64,000 nucleotides of DNA, from contig CAVVPY010000001.1 in NCBI GenBank assembly GCA_963750295.1, positions 992,001 to 1,056,000 on the forward strand, written 5' to 3'. The notes under the pieces are model-generated. The model made no database searches, was not told the DNA's origin, and worked only from the letters and a program-made list of their open reading frames with translations. Positions 8,462 to 17,169 of this stretch are shown here, one piece after another. How positions within the stretch are numbered: position 1 is the stretch's first letter; each line of letters opens with the position of its first letter. The position numbers were made by a program, and so were the translations under genes. Origin of the DNA: CAVVPY01 sp963750295 (lineage in GTDB: Bacteria > Actinomycetota > Actinomycetes > Mycobacteriales > Jatrophihabitantaceae).

Positions 8462-9237
8462 TCCCAACGGAACCACCGGGCCGCGGCCGGGACCGAGATG
8501 GCAGCCCACGCGACCAGGGTCACCAGGTCGTGGACGGGAATCGCGTCGCCGTACTGGAGCACCCGGTGCAGGCCGTCCGACAGGGCCGCGGACGGCAGGT
8601 ACTGCAGCACCTGGGCCAGCCCGTGCGGGTACTTCGACAGCGGGATCGCCATCCCGCCGGCGAACAGCAGCACCAGCCAGACCAGGTTGGCGGCCGCCAG
8701 CGTCACCTCGGCCCGCACCGTGCCCGCGAGCAGCAGTCCCAGCCCGGCGAACGCGGCCGTACCGAGCGCGATCAGGACGAGGACCAGCAGCGGGTCACCG
8801 TGCGGGTGCCAGGCCAGCGCCAGCCCGAGCGCGCAGATGAGCGCGACCTGCACGATCTCGAGCAACAGCACCGAGAGCGCCTTCGCACCGACCAGCACCC
8901 CCCGCGGCAGGGCGGTGGCCCCGAGCCGTTTCAGGACGGCGTACTTGCGCTCGAAGCCGGTGCCGATCGCGAGGCCCGTGAACGCCGCGGACATCACCGC
9001 CAGCGCCACGATGCTCGGCACCACGAAGTCGATGCGGCGCGCGACGTCGAGTGAGTACAGCAACGGCAGGTTGAAGAAGACCAGCAGCAGCAGGGGGATG
9101 ACCAGGGTCAGCCCGACCTGCTCGGCGTTGCGCAGTTGCAGCCGGAACTCGAGCGCGGTCTGGGCGGCGAGCATGCGCCGCGCCGGTGCCGCGGCGGGGT
9201 CGGCGACGAAGCTGGTCCGCAGAGCCGGTTCGGTCAT
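8458..9237 (-). CDS. ABC-2 type exporter permease
   Basis: A 259-residue permease with six hydrophobic segments (LTLVIPLLLLVFFNLPLLY, FVVPSIVALAVMSAAFTGLAI and four more), the arrangement of ABC-2/DrrB-type drug or lipid exporter subunits. Its ATG overlaps the TGA of the ATPase gene and its stop overlaps the GTG of ctaA, so the three are translationally coupled. The conserved position next to ctaA across actinobacteria suggests a role connected with oxidase or heme A assembly, but the substrate is unknown. The reading frame stays open much further upstream; that part runs against the ATPase gene in another frame and is not used. Confidence 0.9.
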   Translation of the reverse strand: MTEPALRTSFVADPAAAPARRMLAAQTALEFRLQLRNAEQVGLTLVIPLLLLVFFNLPLLYSLDVARRIDFVVPSIVALAVMSAAFTGLAIGTGFERKYAVLKRLGATALPRGVLVGAKALSVLLLEIVQVALICALGLALAWHPHGDPLLVLVLIALGTAAFAGLGLLLAGTVRAEVTLAAANLVWLVLLFAGGMAIPLSKYPHGLAQVLQYLPSAALSDGLHRVLQYGDAIPVHDLVTLVAWAAISVPAAARWFRWE

Positions 9238-10160
9238 GCTGACAGCTCGCGTCCGGTCAGTTCGAGGAAGACGTCCTCGAGCGTGCGCCGCTCGACGGCC
9301 AGGTTCTCGGCCAGGACGCCCTCGCGCGCGCACCAGGCCGTCAGCGTCGCCAGCAGTTGCGGGTCGACGGCGCCGCTGACGCGATACCTGCCCGGCTGGT
9401 CCTCGACCGCGCTGGTACCCGCGGGCAGCGTGGCCAGCAGCGAGGCCAGTCGCAGCCCGGGAGGGGCGCTGAAGCGGATCTGGCCCTCGCTGCCCGCACG
9501 GGTCAGCTCGGCCGGCGACCCGCAGGCAACGACCCGGCCGGAGTCGAGCACGACGACCGTGTCGGCCAGTTGCTCCGCCTCGTCCAGGAAGTGTGTCGTC
9601 AGCACCACGCTCACCCCGTCGCGGCGGAGTTGGCGGATGAGTTCCCACGTCGCACGCCGTGCCCGCGGGTCCATTCCCGCAGTCGGTTCGTCGAGGAAGA
9701 CCAGCTCGGGACGGCCCACGAGCGCCAGCGCGAGCGACAGCCGTTGCTGCTGGCCACCCGACAGCCGCTTGACCGCGGTGGCGGCGACATCGGACAGCCC
9801 GACGATCTCGAGCAGCGTCTCCGGCTCCTGCGGGTGGGCCGCGTACGAGGCGAACAGGCGCAGCAGCTCGAGGGCACGTGACTCGCGATAACCGCCGACG
9901 CCGTCCTGCAGCATCACCCCGACCCGGGGCCGCAGCGCGGCCGAGCCCGGCTCGAGGCCGAGCACGCGCACCGTCCCCGCATCGGGTCGCCGGAAGCCCT
10001 CGCAGATCTCGATCGTGGTCGTCTTGCCCGCCCCGTTCGGGCCGAGCAGGGCGAGCAGGGTGCCGCGCTCGACCTGTAGCGACACGCCGTCGACGGCGCG
10101 TCGCGAGCCGTAACTCTTGACGAGGTCGCGCACCTCGACGGCGGCGGACGCGGCGGACAC
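9234..10160 (-). CDS. ABC exporter ATP-binding protein
   Basis: A 308-residue ATPase that powers the adjacent permease. Walker A GPNGAGKT is at residues 40-47, the signature is LSGGQQQRLSLA, Walker B with catalytic Glu is LVFLDEPTAGMD, and the H-loop is TTHFLDEAEQL. The C-terminal roughly 80 residues form the extension seen in DrrA/CcmA-like exporter ATPases. The GTG start lies 6 bases after a -10-like TAGACT, so the mRNA is probably leaderless. It is the first gene of the ATPase-permease-ctaA operon. Confidence 0.92.
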   Translation of the reverse strand: MSAASAAVEVRDLVKSYGSRRAVDGVSLQVERGTLLALLGPNGAGKTTTIEICEGFRRPDAGTVRVLGLEPGSAALRPRVGVMLQDGVGGYRESRALELLRLFASYAAHPQEPETLLEIVGLSDVAATAVKRLSGGQQQRLSLALALVGRPELVFLDEPTAGMDPRARRATWELIRQLRRDGVSVVLTTHFLDEAEQLADTVVVLDSGRVVACGSPAELTRAGSEGQIRFSAPPGLRLASLLATLPAGTSAVEDQPGRYRVSGAVDPQLLATLTAWCAREGVLAENLAVERRTLEDVFLELTGRELSA

Positions 10161-10166
10161 CCCGTC

Positions 10167-10172
10167 AGTCTA
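10167..10172 (-). promoter_or_regulatory. Candidate -10 box of the ABC-ctaA operon
   Basis: TAGACT on the minus strand ends 6 bases before the GTG start of the ATPase gene. Confidence 0.45.
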
Positions 10173-10238
10173 GGAAGCAGGCGCAGCCGGGCGGCCGTGG
10201 ACGACCGCGCGGGTGCGCCAGATCTCCGCGGCGCGGGC

Positions 10239-10904
10239 TCAGCCCTTGATCGAGGATGCGTACCCGTCCACGTAATCCTGGCCGGACAACTGCTGCACGG
10301 CAGCGCGCACGGTCTCGGTCACCTCGCGCAGGACCCGCGCGCTGCGTTCCTCGGCGGCGCGGTCGCCGAAGTACAGCGGCGTCCCGAACCGGACGGCCAC
10401 CGGGGCGCGGTGCCAGCGCTGCTCACCGGGCGGCTGGACCGCGCGGGTCCCGACCAGGCCCACCGGGACGACCGGCGCGCCGCTGCGCAGGGCCAGCCGC
10501 GCGACGCCGGTCCGGAACTTGTACAGCTGACCGTCGGGGGAGCGGGTGCCCTCCGGGAAGATGCCGAGCGCCCGGCCGGCACGCAGCAGGTCCACACCGA
10601 TGTCGATCGACCCGGCGGCCGACCGGGTGTCGGCACGCGCGACCGGGACGTGCCCCATGTCGCGGAAGAACGCCGCCATCGCCCGGCCGCGCAGGCCAGG
10701 GGTGGTGAAGTACTCGGCCTTGGCGAAGTAGAAGACCTGCCGGCGTAACGCGAGCGGGGTGAAGATTTCGTCGGCGAAGGACACGTGGTTGGCGGCCAGG
10801 ATGACCGGCCCGAGGTGGCGCACCCGCTCGGCTCCGGTGACCTCGGGGCGGTACACGGCCCGCAGCGCCGGGGCGAGCGTCAGTTCCAGAGCGCGGTAGA
10901 GCAC
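10239..10904 (-). CDS. 1-acyl-glycerol-3-phosphate acyltransferase (PlsC family)
   Basis: A 221-residue acyltransferase that adds an acyl chain to lysophosphatidate or a related acceptor at the membrane. It has the catalytic NHVSFAD (NHx4D, residues 39-45), the substrate-binding block FPEGTRS (116-122) and the APVVPVGLVGT block. The length is normal for the family. The GTG start leaves 73 bases to the divergent sufR gene, so the two share a promoter region. In M. tuberculosis a mannosyltransferase gene (Rv1459c) sits in this place, so the neighbour differs here. The acceptor cannot be told from sequence. Confidence 0.9.
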   Translation of the reverse strand: MLYRALELTLAPALRAVYRPEVTGAERVRHLGPVILAANHVSFADEIFTPLALRRQVFYFAKAEYFTTPGLRGRAMAAFFRDMGHVPVARADTRSAAGSIDIGVDLLRAGRALGIFPEGTRSPDGQLYKFRTGVARLALRSGAPVVPVGLVGTRAVQPPGEQRWHRAPVAVRFGTPLYFGDRAAEERSARVLREVTETVRAAVQQLSGQDYVDGYASSIKG

Positions 10905-10965
10905 AGCCGCAACCTACCGGGGTGCCCCGGATCGGACCGCCTTCGCACAGCGCCGGCAAATACGT

Positions 10966-10971
10966 CATACT
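10966..10971 (+). promoter_or_regulatory. sufR: Candidate -10 box of sufR/suf operon
   Basis: CATACT ends 6 bases before the GTG of sufR, so the transcript probably starts at or near the GTG. The 73-base region between plsC and sufR is where SufR itself would be expected to bind; I do not see a convincing long inverted repeat there. Confidence 0.45.
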
Positions 10972-10977
10972 GGTGTT

Positions 10978-11667
10978 GTGAAATTCGGCGCCGACGACCG
11001 CACGCGGGAAAAGGTCGCGCGGCTCGTCCTCGAGGGCGGACCGCAGACCGCAGCCGCGCTCGCCGCAACGCTCGAATTGTCGCCGGCCGCGATCCGGCGC
11101 CATCTCGACGCGCTGGTGGCCGACGGCCTGCTGGCCGAATCACGGGCCCGCCCCGCGCTGCACCGCGGCCGAGGACGTCCGGCTCGGGTGTACGCCCTCA
11201 CCGACGCGGGCCGGGCTGCGTTCCCCCACGCCTATGACGACCTGGCCACGACCGCGCTCCGGTACCTGCGCGAGACGGGCGGTGAGGACGCGGTGCAGGC
11301 CTTCGCCGAGCACCGCGCCGACACCCTCGCCGTGCTGCTGGAGGCCGACGTCACCAAACGCGACGGTGCTCGAAGCCGTGCGGACGCGATGGCGCAGGCT
11401 CTGACCGAGAACGGCTACGCCGCCACGACCGAAAGCGCCAGCGCCGGGGTACAGATCTGCCAGCACCACTGCCCGGTGGCCCACGTCGCCGCGGAGTTCC
11501 CGGAACTGTGCGAGGCCGAGACCCGCGCCTTCGAGCGCGTCCTCGGAACCTACGTGCAGCGCCTGGCCACGATCGCCCACGGCGACGGGGTCTGCACCAC
11601 GCACGTACCCGTACCACCCGCACGAACAGCACAACCGAAAACAGCCGCCCACTCCGGAAGGCATTGA
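10978..11667 (+). CDS. sufR: SufR, Fe-S cluster-sensing repressor of the suf operon
   Basis: A 229-residue DeoR/ArsR-like winged-helix regulator. The HTH spans roughly residues 10-75 (TAAALAATLELSPAAIRRHLDAL) and is followed by the GRGRPARVYALTDAG wing. The C-terminal part has the cysteines of the SufR cluster site: C161 and C165 in QICQHHCP, C178 in FPELCEAE, plus C206 near the C-terminus. In cyanobacteria and mycobacteria the cluster-bound form represses suf. It is the first gene of a collinear run with sufBDCSUT (sufB starts 6 bases after its stop), so autoregulation of the whole operon is likely. Confidence 0.94.
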   Translation: MKFGADDRTREKVARLVLEGGPQTAAALAATLELSPAAIRRHLDALVADGLLAESRARPALHRGRGRPARVYALTDAGRAAFPHAYDDLATTALRYLRETGGEDAVQAFAEHRADTLAVLLEADVTKRDGARSRADAMAQALTENGYAATTESASAGVQICQHHCPVAHVAAEFPELCEAETRAFERVLGTYVQRLATIAHGDGVCTTHVPVPPARTAQPKTAAHSGRH

Positions 11668-11673
11668 TCACCT

Positions 11674-13104
11674 ATGACGACGACTCCCGAGCGCGTCCTG
11701 ACCCAGGACGAGCAGATCGACGCGCTGTCGCGCTACGGCTACGGCTGGGCTGACGCCGACGATGCCGGCGCGACCGCGCTGCGCGGCCTGTCCGAGGCAG
11801 TCGTGCGTGACATCTCGTCGAAGAAGAGCGAGCCGGCCTGGATGCTCGAGCGTCGGCTGAAGGCGCTGTCGATCTTCGGTAAGAAGCCGATGCCCACCTG
11901 GGGCTCGGACCTGTCCGGGATCGACTTCGACAACATCAAGTACTTCGTGCGCTCCACCGAGAAGCAGGCGGCCACCTGGGACGACCTGCCCGCGGACATC
12001 AAGAACACCTACGACCGGCTCGGCATCCCCGAGGCCGAGAAGCAGCGCCTCGTCTCCGGCGTGGCCGCGCAGTACGAGTCCGAGGTCGTCTACCACAAAA
12101 TCAACGAAGAGCTCGAGCGGCAGGGCGTCATCTTCATGGACACCGACACTGGCCTCAAGGAGCACCCCGAGCTGTTCCAGGAGTACTTCGGGACCATCAT
12201 CCCCTCCGGTGACAACAAGTTCTCGGCACTCAACACGGCCGTGTGGTCCGGCGGGTCGTTCATCTACGTCCCCAAGGGCGTGCACGTCGAGATCCCGCTG
12301 CAGGCGTACTTCCGGATCAACACCGAGAACATGGGCCAGTTCGAGCGGACGCTGATCATCGTCGACGAGGACGCCTACGTGCACTACGTCGAGGGCTGCA
12401 CCGCGCCGATCTACTCGAGCGATTCGCTGCACTCGGCCGTCGTCGAGATCGTCGTGAAGAAGGGTGCGCGCTGCCGGTACACGACCATCCAGAACTGGTC
12501 GAACAACGTGTACAACCTCGTCACGAAGCGGGCGAAGGCCGAGGCCGGCGCCACGATGGAGTGGATCGACGGCAACATCGGTTCCAAGGTGACGATGAAG
12601 TACCCGGCCGTGTGGCTGATGGGCGAGTACGCCAAGGGCGAGGTGCTCTCGATCGCGTTCGCAGGCGAGGGCCAGCACCAGGACGCGGGCGCGAAGATGC
12701 TGCACCTGGCGCCGCATACGTCCTCGACGATCATCTCGAAGTCGGTCGCGCGCGGCGGCGGCCGCACCAGCTACCGCGGCCTCGTCGAGGTGCACAAGGG
12801 CGCGCACCACAGCGCGTCCACCGTCAAGTGCGACGCCCTGCTCGTCGACGAGATCAGCCGATCCGACACCTACCCCTACGTGGACGTCCGCGAGGACGAC
12901 GTGTCGATGGGGCACGAGGCGACGGTGTCGAAGGTCAGTGACGACCAGCTGTTCTACCTGATGAGCCGTGGCATGTCCGAGGACGAGGCCATGGCGATGA
13001 TCGTGCGCGGGTTCGTCGAGCCGATCGCGCGCGAGCTGCCGATGGAATACGCGTTGGAGCTCAACCGCCTGATCGAGCTACAGATGGAAGGAGCGGTTGG
13101 CTAG
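11674..13104 (+). CDS. sufB: Fe-S cluster assembly scaffold SufB
   Basis: 476 residues; the scaffold subunit of the SufBCD complex, on which [4Fe-4S] clusters are built in the cytosol. The family core is intact: SALNTAVWSGGSFIYVPKGV, the central beta-helix, and HHSASTVKCDALL with Cys386, the probable cluster/sulfur acceptor (C405 in E. coli numbering). The protein is contiguous: it lacks the intein that interrupts M. tuberculosis SufB. It is followed directly by sufD (stop TAG, then ATG without a gap). Confidence 0.97.
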   Translation: MTTTPERVLTQDEQIDALSRYGYGWADADDAGATALRGLSEAVVRDISSKKSEPAWMLERRLKALSIFGKKPMPTWGSDLSGIDFDNIKYFVRSTEKQAATWDDLPADIKNTYDRLGIPEAEKQRLVSGVAAQYESEVVYHKINEELERQGVIFMDTDTGLKEHPELFQEYFGTIIPSGDNKFSALNTAVWSGGSFIYVPKGVHVEIPLQAYFRINTENMGQFERTLIIVDEDAYVHYVEGCTAPIYSSDSLHSAVVEIVVKKGARCRYTTIQNWSNNVYNLVTKRAKAEAGATMEWIDGNIGSKVTMKYPAVWLMGEYAKGEVLSIAFAGEGQHQDAGAKMLHLAPHTSSTIISKSVARGGGRTSYRGLVEVHKGAHHSASTVKCDALLVDEISRSDTYPYVDVREDDVSMGHEATVSKVSDDQLFYLMSRGMSEDEAMAMIVRGFVEPIARELPMEYALELNRLIELQMEGAVG

Positions 13105-14247
13105 ATGACCGCGCTACTCACTCCGACGGGATCTCCGGCGGAGCGCTTCACCTCGCGCGATCCCGACGACTTCCCGCTCCCACGCGGGCGCGAGGAGGAA
13201 TGGCGCTTCACGCCGGTCCGCCGCATCCGCGAGTTCTTCGAGCCGTTCGAGCCGGACGGGGTCGTCGACGGCGACCACACCGTGCCTGCCGGCGCCCACG
13301 TCGAGACGGTCACCCCGTCCGAGCTGGCGGCGTTCGGCAGTGCGCTCACGCCCGCCGACCGGGTCAGCGCGCTCGCGATGGCACGCGCCACCCGCGGCCT
13401 GCACATCCGGGTCGACGCCGGTGCCGAGCTGACCGAACCGATCGTCGTGCGCCGGGTCGGGCGCAGCGGCCGCGGTTACACCCACCACGTCGTCGAAGTC
13501 GGCGCCAACGCCCGGGCCACGCTGGTGATCGATCACGAGGGCCTGACCGAGGTGGCGGCGAACATCGAGTTCGTCGTCGGCGACGGCGCACACCTGACCG
13601 TGGTCTCGGTGAACCGGATGGACGAGGGGGCGGTGCAGCTCTCCTCGTACGCCGCGCTGGTCGGCCGCGACGCCACCTATCGCCACGTCAACGTCACTCT
13701 CGGCGGATCGGTCGTGCGCATCGTCCCGACCGTGCGCTTCGGCGGCCCGGGCGGAAACGCCGAACTGCTCGGCGTCGCGTTCGCCGGCGAGGGCCAGCAC
13801 TTCGAGAGCCGCCTGTTCGTCGACCACAACCAGCCGAACTGCACCTCGCACGTGCTGTACAAGAACGCGCTGCTGGGCGAGTCTGCCCGGACGGTGTGGA
13901 TCGGGGACGTCCGGATCCGGCCCGAGGCGACCGGTACGAGCACCTACGAGATGAACCGCAACCTGCTGCTCTCCGACGGCGCGCGTGCCGACTCGGTGCC
14001 CAATCTCGAGATCGAGACCGGCGACATCGTCGGGGCCGGGCACGCGAGCGCCACCGGCCGCTTCGACGACCTGCAGCTGTTCTACCTCCAGTCGCGGGGC
14101 ATCGAGGCCGAAGAGGCCCGGCGCCTCGTGGTGCGCGGGTTCTTCGCCGACGTGGTGAACCGCATCGGTGTGCCCGACCTGCAGGACCAGATCATGACCA
14201 CCATCGAGACCCGGCTGGGATTCGAGCCGGAGTTGGAGAACCAGTGA
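13105..14247 (+). CDS. sufD: Fe-S cluster assembly protein SufD
   Basis: 380 residues; paralogue of SufB that forms the SufB-SufD dimer bound to the SufC ATPase. The N-terminal helical region (FPLPRGREEEWRFTPVRRI) and the beta-helix core (NQPNCTSHVLYKNALLGE, GHASATGRFDDLQLFYLQSRG) are as expected for the family. Cys279-type metal-site residues are not assigned here. It starts at the base following the sufB stop and overlaps sufC by GTGA, so the three complex subunits are coupled. Confidence 0.96.
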   Translation: MTALLTPTGSPAERFTSRDPDDFPLPRGREEEWRFTPVRRIREFFEPFEPDGVVDGDHTVPAGAHVETVTPSELAAFGSALTPADRVSALAMARATRGLHIRVDAGAELTEPIVVRRVGRSGRGYTHHVVEVGANARATLVIDHEGLTEVAANIEFVVGDGAHLTVVSVNRMDEGAVQLSSYAALVGRDATYRHVNVTLGGSVVRIVPTVRFGGPGGNAELLGVAFAGEGQHFESRLFVDHNQPNCTSHVLYKNALLGESARTVWIGDVRIRPEATGTSTYEMNRNLLLSDGARADSVPNLEIETGDIVGAGHASATGRFDDLQLFYLQSRGIEAEEARRLVVRGFFADVVNRIGVPDLQDQIMTTIETRLGFEPELENQ

Positions 14248-15008
14248 GCACTCTCGAAATCCGCGACCTGCACGTGAGCGTCGGCGGTGACGCCGACCGC
14301 GCCGAGATCCTGCGTGGCGTCGACCTGACCGTGTCGTCCGGTGAGACGCACGCGATCATGGGGCCGAACGGCTCCGGCAAGTCGACCCTGGCGTACTCGA
14401 TCGCCGGTCACCCCAAGTACACGGTCACCCAGGGCACGGTCACCCTCGACGGCGAGGACGTGCTGTCGATGACCGTCGATGCCCGGGCGCGCGCCGGTCT
14501 GTTCCTCGCGATGCAGTACCCGGTCGAGGTCCCCGGCGTCTCGGTGTCGAACTTCCTGCGGACGGCGGCAACGGCTGTCCGCGGCGAGGCGCCGAAGCTG
14601 CGCACCTGGGTCAAGGAAGTCAACACCGCGATGGCCGAACTCGGCATCGAGAAGTCCTTCGCCGAACGCAGCGTGAACGAGGGCTTCTCCGGCGGGGAGA
14701 AGAAGCGGCACGAGATCCTGCAGCTGGAGCTGCTCCAGCCCAAGATCGCCATCCTGGACGAGACCGACTCGGGGCTGGACGTCGACGCGCTGCGCGTGGT
14801 GAGCGAAGGCGTCAACAAGGTGCGCGCCACCGGGATCGGCACCCTGCTCATCACCCACTACACGCGGATCCTGCGCTACATCGCGCCGGACTTCGTCCAC
14901 GTGTTCTTCGACGGTCGCATCGTCGAGTCCGGTGGCGCCGAGCTCGCCGACCGGCTCGAGGCCGAGGGCTACACCCGCTTCGGCGTGAACGAGCCCGCAA
15001 GCGCCTGA
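14244..15008 (+). CDS. sufC: Fe-S cluster assembly ATPase SufC
   Basis: A 254-residue ABC-type ATPase of the SufBCD complex; ATP-driven dimerisation reshapes SufB-SufD during cluster assembly. Walker A GPNGSGKST, the signature FSGGEKKRHEILQ, the Walker B region IAILDETDSGLD and the H-loop LITHYTRIL are present. The GTG start overlaps the sufD stop. The same frame is open far upstream, but that part is antisense in character to sufD and is ignored. The TGA stop lies at the edge of the repeat element that separates sufC from sufS. Confidence 0.96.
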   Translation: MSTLEIRDLHVSVGGDADRAEILRGVDLTVSSGETHAIMGPNGSGKSTLAYSIAGHPKYTVTQGTVTLDGEDVLSMTVDARARAGLFLAMQYPVEVPGVSVSNFLRTAATAVRGEAPKLRTWVKEVNTAMAELGIEKSFAERSVNEGFSGGEKKRHEILQLELLQPKIAILDETDSGLDVDALRVVSEGVNKVRATGIGTLLITHYTRILRYIAPDFVHVFFDGRIVESGGAELADRLEAEGYTRFGVNEPASA

Positions 15009-15092
15009 GTGACGGATGCCGCGAATGAGTGACGGATCGCGAAGATCAGAGACGGGAAAAACTCCGTCTCTGATCACGCGAATCCGTCACTC
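15007..15092. repeat. Dispersed palindromic element, copy A (sufC-sufS gap)
   Basis: A 20-base unit (GAGTGACGGATGCCGCGAAT) is followed by two 29-base arms at 15027-15055 and 15064-15092. The arms are near-perfect inverted copies around the 8-base loop GAAAAACT. A second copy lies at 60074-60159 in opposite orientation. The ends GAGTGACG and the core GATCAGAGACGG are shared and the 9 bases between them differ. The RNA hairpin would sit inside the suf operon, just before the sufS start. Confidence 0.9.
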
Positions 15093-15110
15093 GACGGCAG
15101 AGGGGGAGCG

Positions 15111-16367
15111 ATGACATTCGACGTCGAGCTCGTGCGGAAGGACTTCCCGATCCTCTCGCGCGACATCCACGGCGTGCCGCTGATCTATTTGGACTCGGCC
15201 AACAGCGCGCAGAAGCCGCAAGTCGTCATCGACGCCGAATCGGACCTGTACGCGAACCACTACGCGAACGTGGCGCGCGCGGTGCACACCCTCGGCAGCG
15301 AGGTCACCAACGCCTACGAGGGCGCGCGCGACAAGGTGGCCGCGTTCCTGAACGCGCCCAGCCGCGACGAAGTGATCTTCACCCGCAACATCACCGAGGC
15401 GCTGAACCTGCTCGCGTACTCGCTGTCCAACGCGTCGACGTTCGCCGGAGCGGAGCAGTTCGCGCTCGGACCCGGTGACGAGATCGTTGTCACCGAGATG
15501 GAGCACCACAGCAACATCGTCCCGTGGCAGCAACTCGCCCTGCGTACCGGCGCCACCTTCCGCTGGATCCCGATCGATGACGAGGGCCGGCTGGTCGAGT
15601 CGGCGATCGACGAGGTCATCACCACGCGGACCAAGCTCGTCAGCTTCGTGCATCAGTCCAACGCGCTCGGGACGATCAACCCGGTCCAGCGCATCGTCGC
15701 CCGCGCGCACGAGGTCGGGGCGCTCGCGATCCTGGACGCCGCGCAGTCCGCGCCGCACCTGCCCCTGGACGTCCAGGAACTCGGCGCCGATTTCGTCGCC
15801 TTCACCGGGCACAAGCTCTACGGCCCGACCGGCGTCGGGGTGCTGTGGGGGCGCTACGACCTGCTCGCACAGTTGCCGCCGTTCCTCGGCGGCGGCGAGA
15901 TGATCGAGACGGTCACGATGGCACGCTCGACCTTCGCCGCGCCGCCGCACCGCTTCGAGGCCGGGACGCCGATGATCGCGCAGGCGGTCGCCCTCGGCAC
16001 CGCGATCGACTACGTCACCGCACTCGGCCGGGACGAGATCCGCGAGCACGAAAGGGCGCTCACCGCGTACGCCCTCGACGGCCTGCAAACGGTTCCCGGG
16101 CTGCGCATCATCGGGCCGGCCATACCGGTCGACCGGGGGGCGACCATCTCGTTCACGCTCGATGCTGCCCACCCGCACGATGTGGCCCAGTTGCTCGACG
16201 AGCACGGCATCGCCGTGCGAGCCGGTCACCACTGCGCCCGTCCGGTCTGCGTCCGCTACGGAATTCCGGCGACCACGCGCGCGTCCTTCGGCGTGTACAC
16301 CACGACCGACGAGATCGACGCCCTCGTCCGCGGCGTCGAGCAGGTGCAGGCGGTGTTCAGCCGATGA
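15111..16367 (+). CDS. sufS: Cysteine desulfurase SufS
   Basis: 418 residues; a PLP-dependent class V aminotransferase-fold enzyme that takes sulfur from cysteine and passes the persulfide to SufU. The PLP lysine is K235 in FTGHKLYGPTGVG, the catalytic cysteine is C375 in AGHHCARPVC, and the cofactor-site block DAAQSAPHLPLDVQ is present. The ATG has GAGGGGGAG upstream. The repeat hairpin ends 18 bases before the start, so sufS may be translated or expressed separately from sufBDC. It overlaps sufU by ATGA. Confidence 0.96.
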   Translation: MTFDVELVRKDFPILSRDIHGVPLIYLDSANSAQKPQVVIDAESDLYANHYANVARAVHTLGSEVTNAYEGARDKVAAFLNAPSRDEVIFTRNITEALNLLAYSLSNASTFAGAEQFALGPGDEIVVTEMEHHSNIVPWQQLALRTGATFRWIPIDDEGRLVESAIDEVITTRTKLVSFVHQSNALGTINPVQRIVARAHEVGALAILDAAQSAPHLPLDVQELGADFVAFTGHKLYGPTGVGVLWGRYDLLAQLPPFLGGGEMIETVTMARSTFAAPPHRFEAGTPMIAQAVALGTAIDYVTALGRDEIREHERALTAYALDGLQTVPGLRIIGPAIPVDRGATISFTLDAAHPHDVAQLLDEHGIAVRAGHHCARPVCVRYGIPATTRASFGVYTTTDEIDALVRGVEQVQAVFSR

Positions 16368-16828
16368 CGAGCGCAGGCAGCCTGTACCAGCAGATCATTC
16401 TCGATCACTACAAGCACCCGCACCACCGCGGACTGCCGGACGAGTTCGACGCCGAGGTGCACCACGTCAACCCGACCTGCGGCGACGAGGTCACGGTGCG
16501 GGTCCGGCTCGCCGACGGCACCGTCGCAGACCTCGGCTGGGACGGTGAGGGCTGCTCGATCAGCCAGGCGTCGACATCGGTGATGAGCGACCTGGTCGTC
16601 GGCAAACCGGTGGACGAGGCGCTCGCGCTGCAGCGGAAGTTCCTCGAACTGATGCAGTCGCGTGGTACGGCCGAACTCACCGAGGCCGACGAGGACGAAC
16701 TCGAGGACGCGGTCGCGTTCGAGGGAGTGTCGAAGTACCCGGCGCGCGTCAAGTGCGCGCTGCTGGGCTGGATGGCCATGACCAGCGCCGTGGCAGAAGC
16801 CGGCTGGAGCTCGGAGGACACATCATGA
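16364..16828 (+). CDS. sufU: SufU, zinc-dependent sulfurtransferase partner of SufS
   Basis: 154 residues. SufU-type (IscU-like) protein with the ligand set C39 and D41 in NPTCGDE, C64 in GEGCSISQ and C131 in VKCALLGW. The roughly 20-residue insertion before the last cysteine that separates SufU from IscU is present. In Firmicutes and Actinobacteria SufU accepts sulfur from SufS by zinc-ligand exchange. The ATG overlaps the sufS stop and the stop overlaps the next gene. Confidence 0.95.
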   Translation: MTSAGSLYQQIILDHYKHPHHRGLPDEFDAEVHHVNPTCGDEVTVRVRLADGTVADLGWDGEGCSISQASTSVMSDLVVGKPVDEALALQRKFLELMQSRGTAELTEADEDELEDAVAFEGVSKYPARVKCALLGWMAMTSAVAEAGWSSEDTS

Positions 16829-17169
16829 CTGCACCAACGCTGCCGACTCGTGACGAGATCGACGAGGCGATGCGTGACGTCGTCGACCCCGAACTGGGCA
16901 TCAACGTCGTCGACCTCGGTCTGCTCTACGACGCGCAGGTCGAGCAGACCGACGCCGGCCTGCTGGTCACCCTCGACATGACGTTGACCTCAGCTGCGTG
17001 CCCGCTGACCGATGTCATCGAGGACCAGACCAACAGCGCGCTGACCGGTGGGCCGAAGCCGCTCGCCGCAGAGATCAAGATCAACTGGGTGTGGCTGCCG
17101 CCGTGGGGGCCGGACAAGATCACCGACGAGGGCCGCGAGCAGCTTCGTGCCCTGGGATTCAATGTCTGA
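16825..17169 (+). CDS. sufT: SufT-like Fe-S assembly protein (DUF59/MIP18 family)
   Basis: 114 residues; DUF59/PaaD-like protein at the end of the suf operon, corresponding in position to Rv1466. VVDPELGINVVDLGLLYD is the family core, C59 in SAACPLTD is the conserved cysteine, and WLPPWGPDKITDEGREQL is the C-terminal block. Such proteins help mature or deliver [4Fe-4S] clusters. The ATG overlaps the sufU stop (ATGA). The symbol is applied by family and position only. Confidence 0.9.
   Translation: MTAPTLPTRDEIDEAMRDVVDPELGINVVDLGLLYDAQVEQTDAGLLVTLDMTLTSAACPLTDVIEDQTNSALTGGPKPLAAEIKINWVWLPPWGPDKITDEGREQLRALGFNV

Noticed and set aside
12241..12860. Possible intein in SufB, as in M. tuberculosis
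   Set aside because: The SufB frame reads through the usual intein site with normal family sequence and length, so no intein is present.
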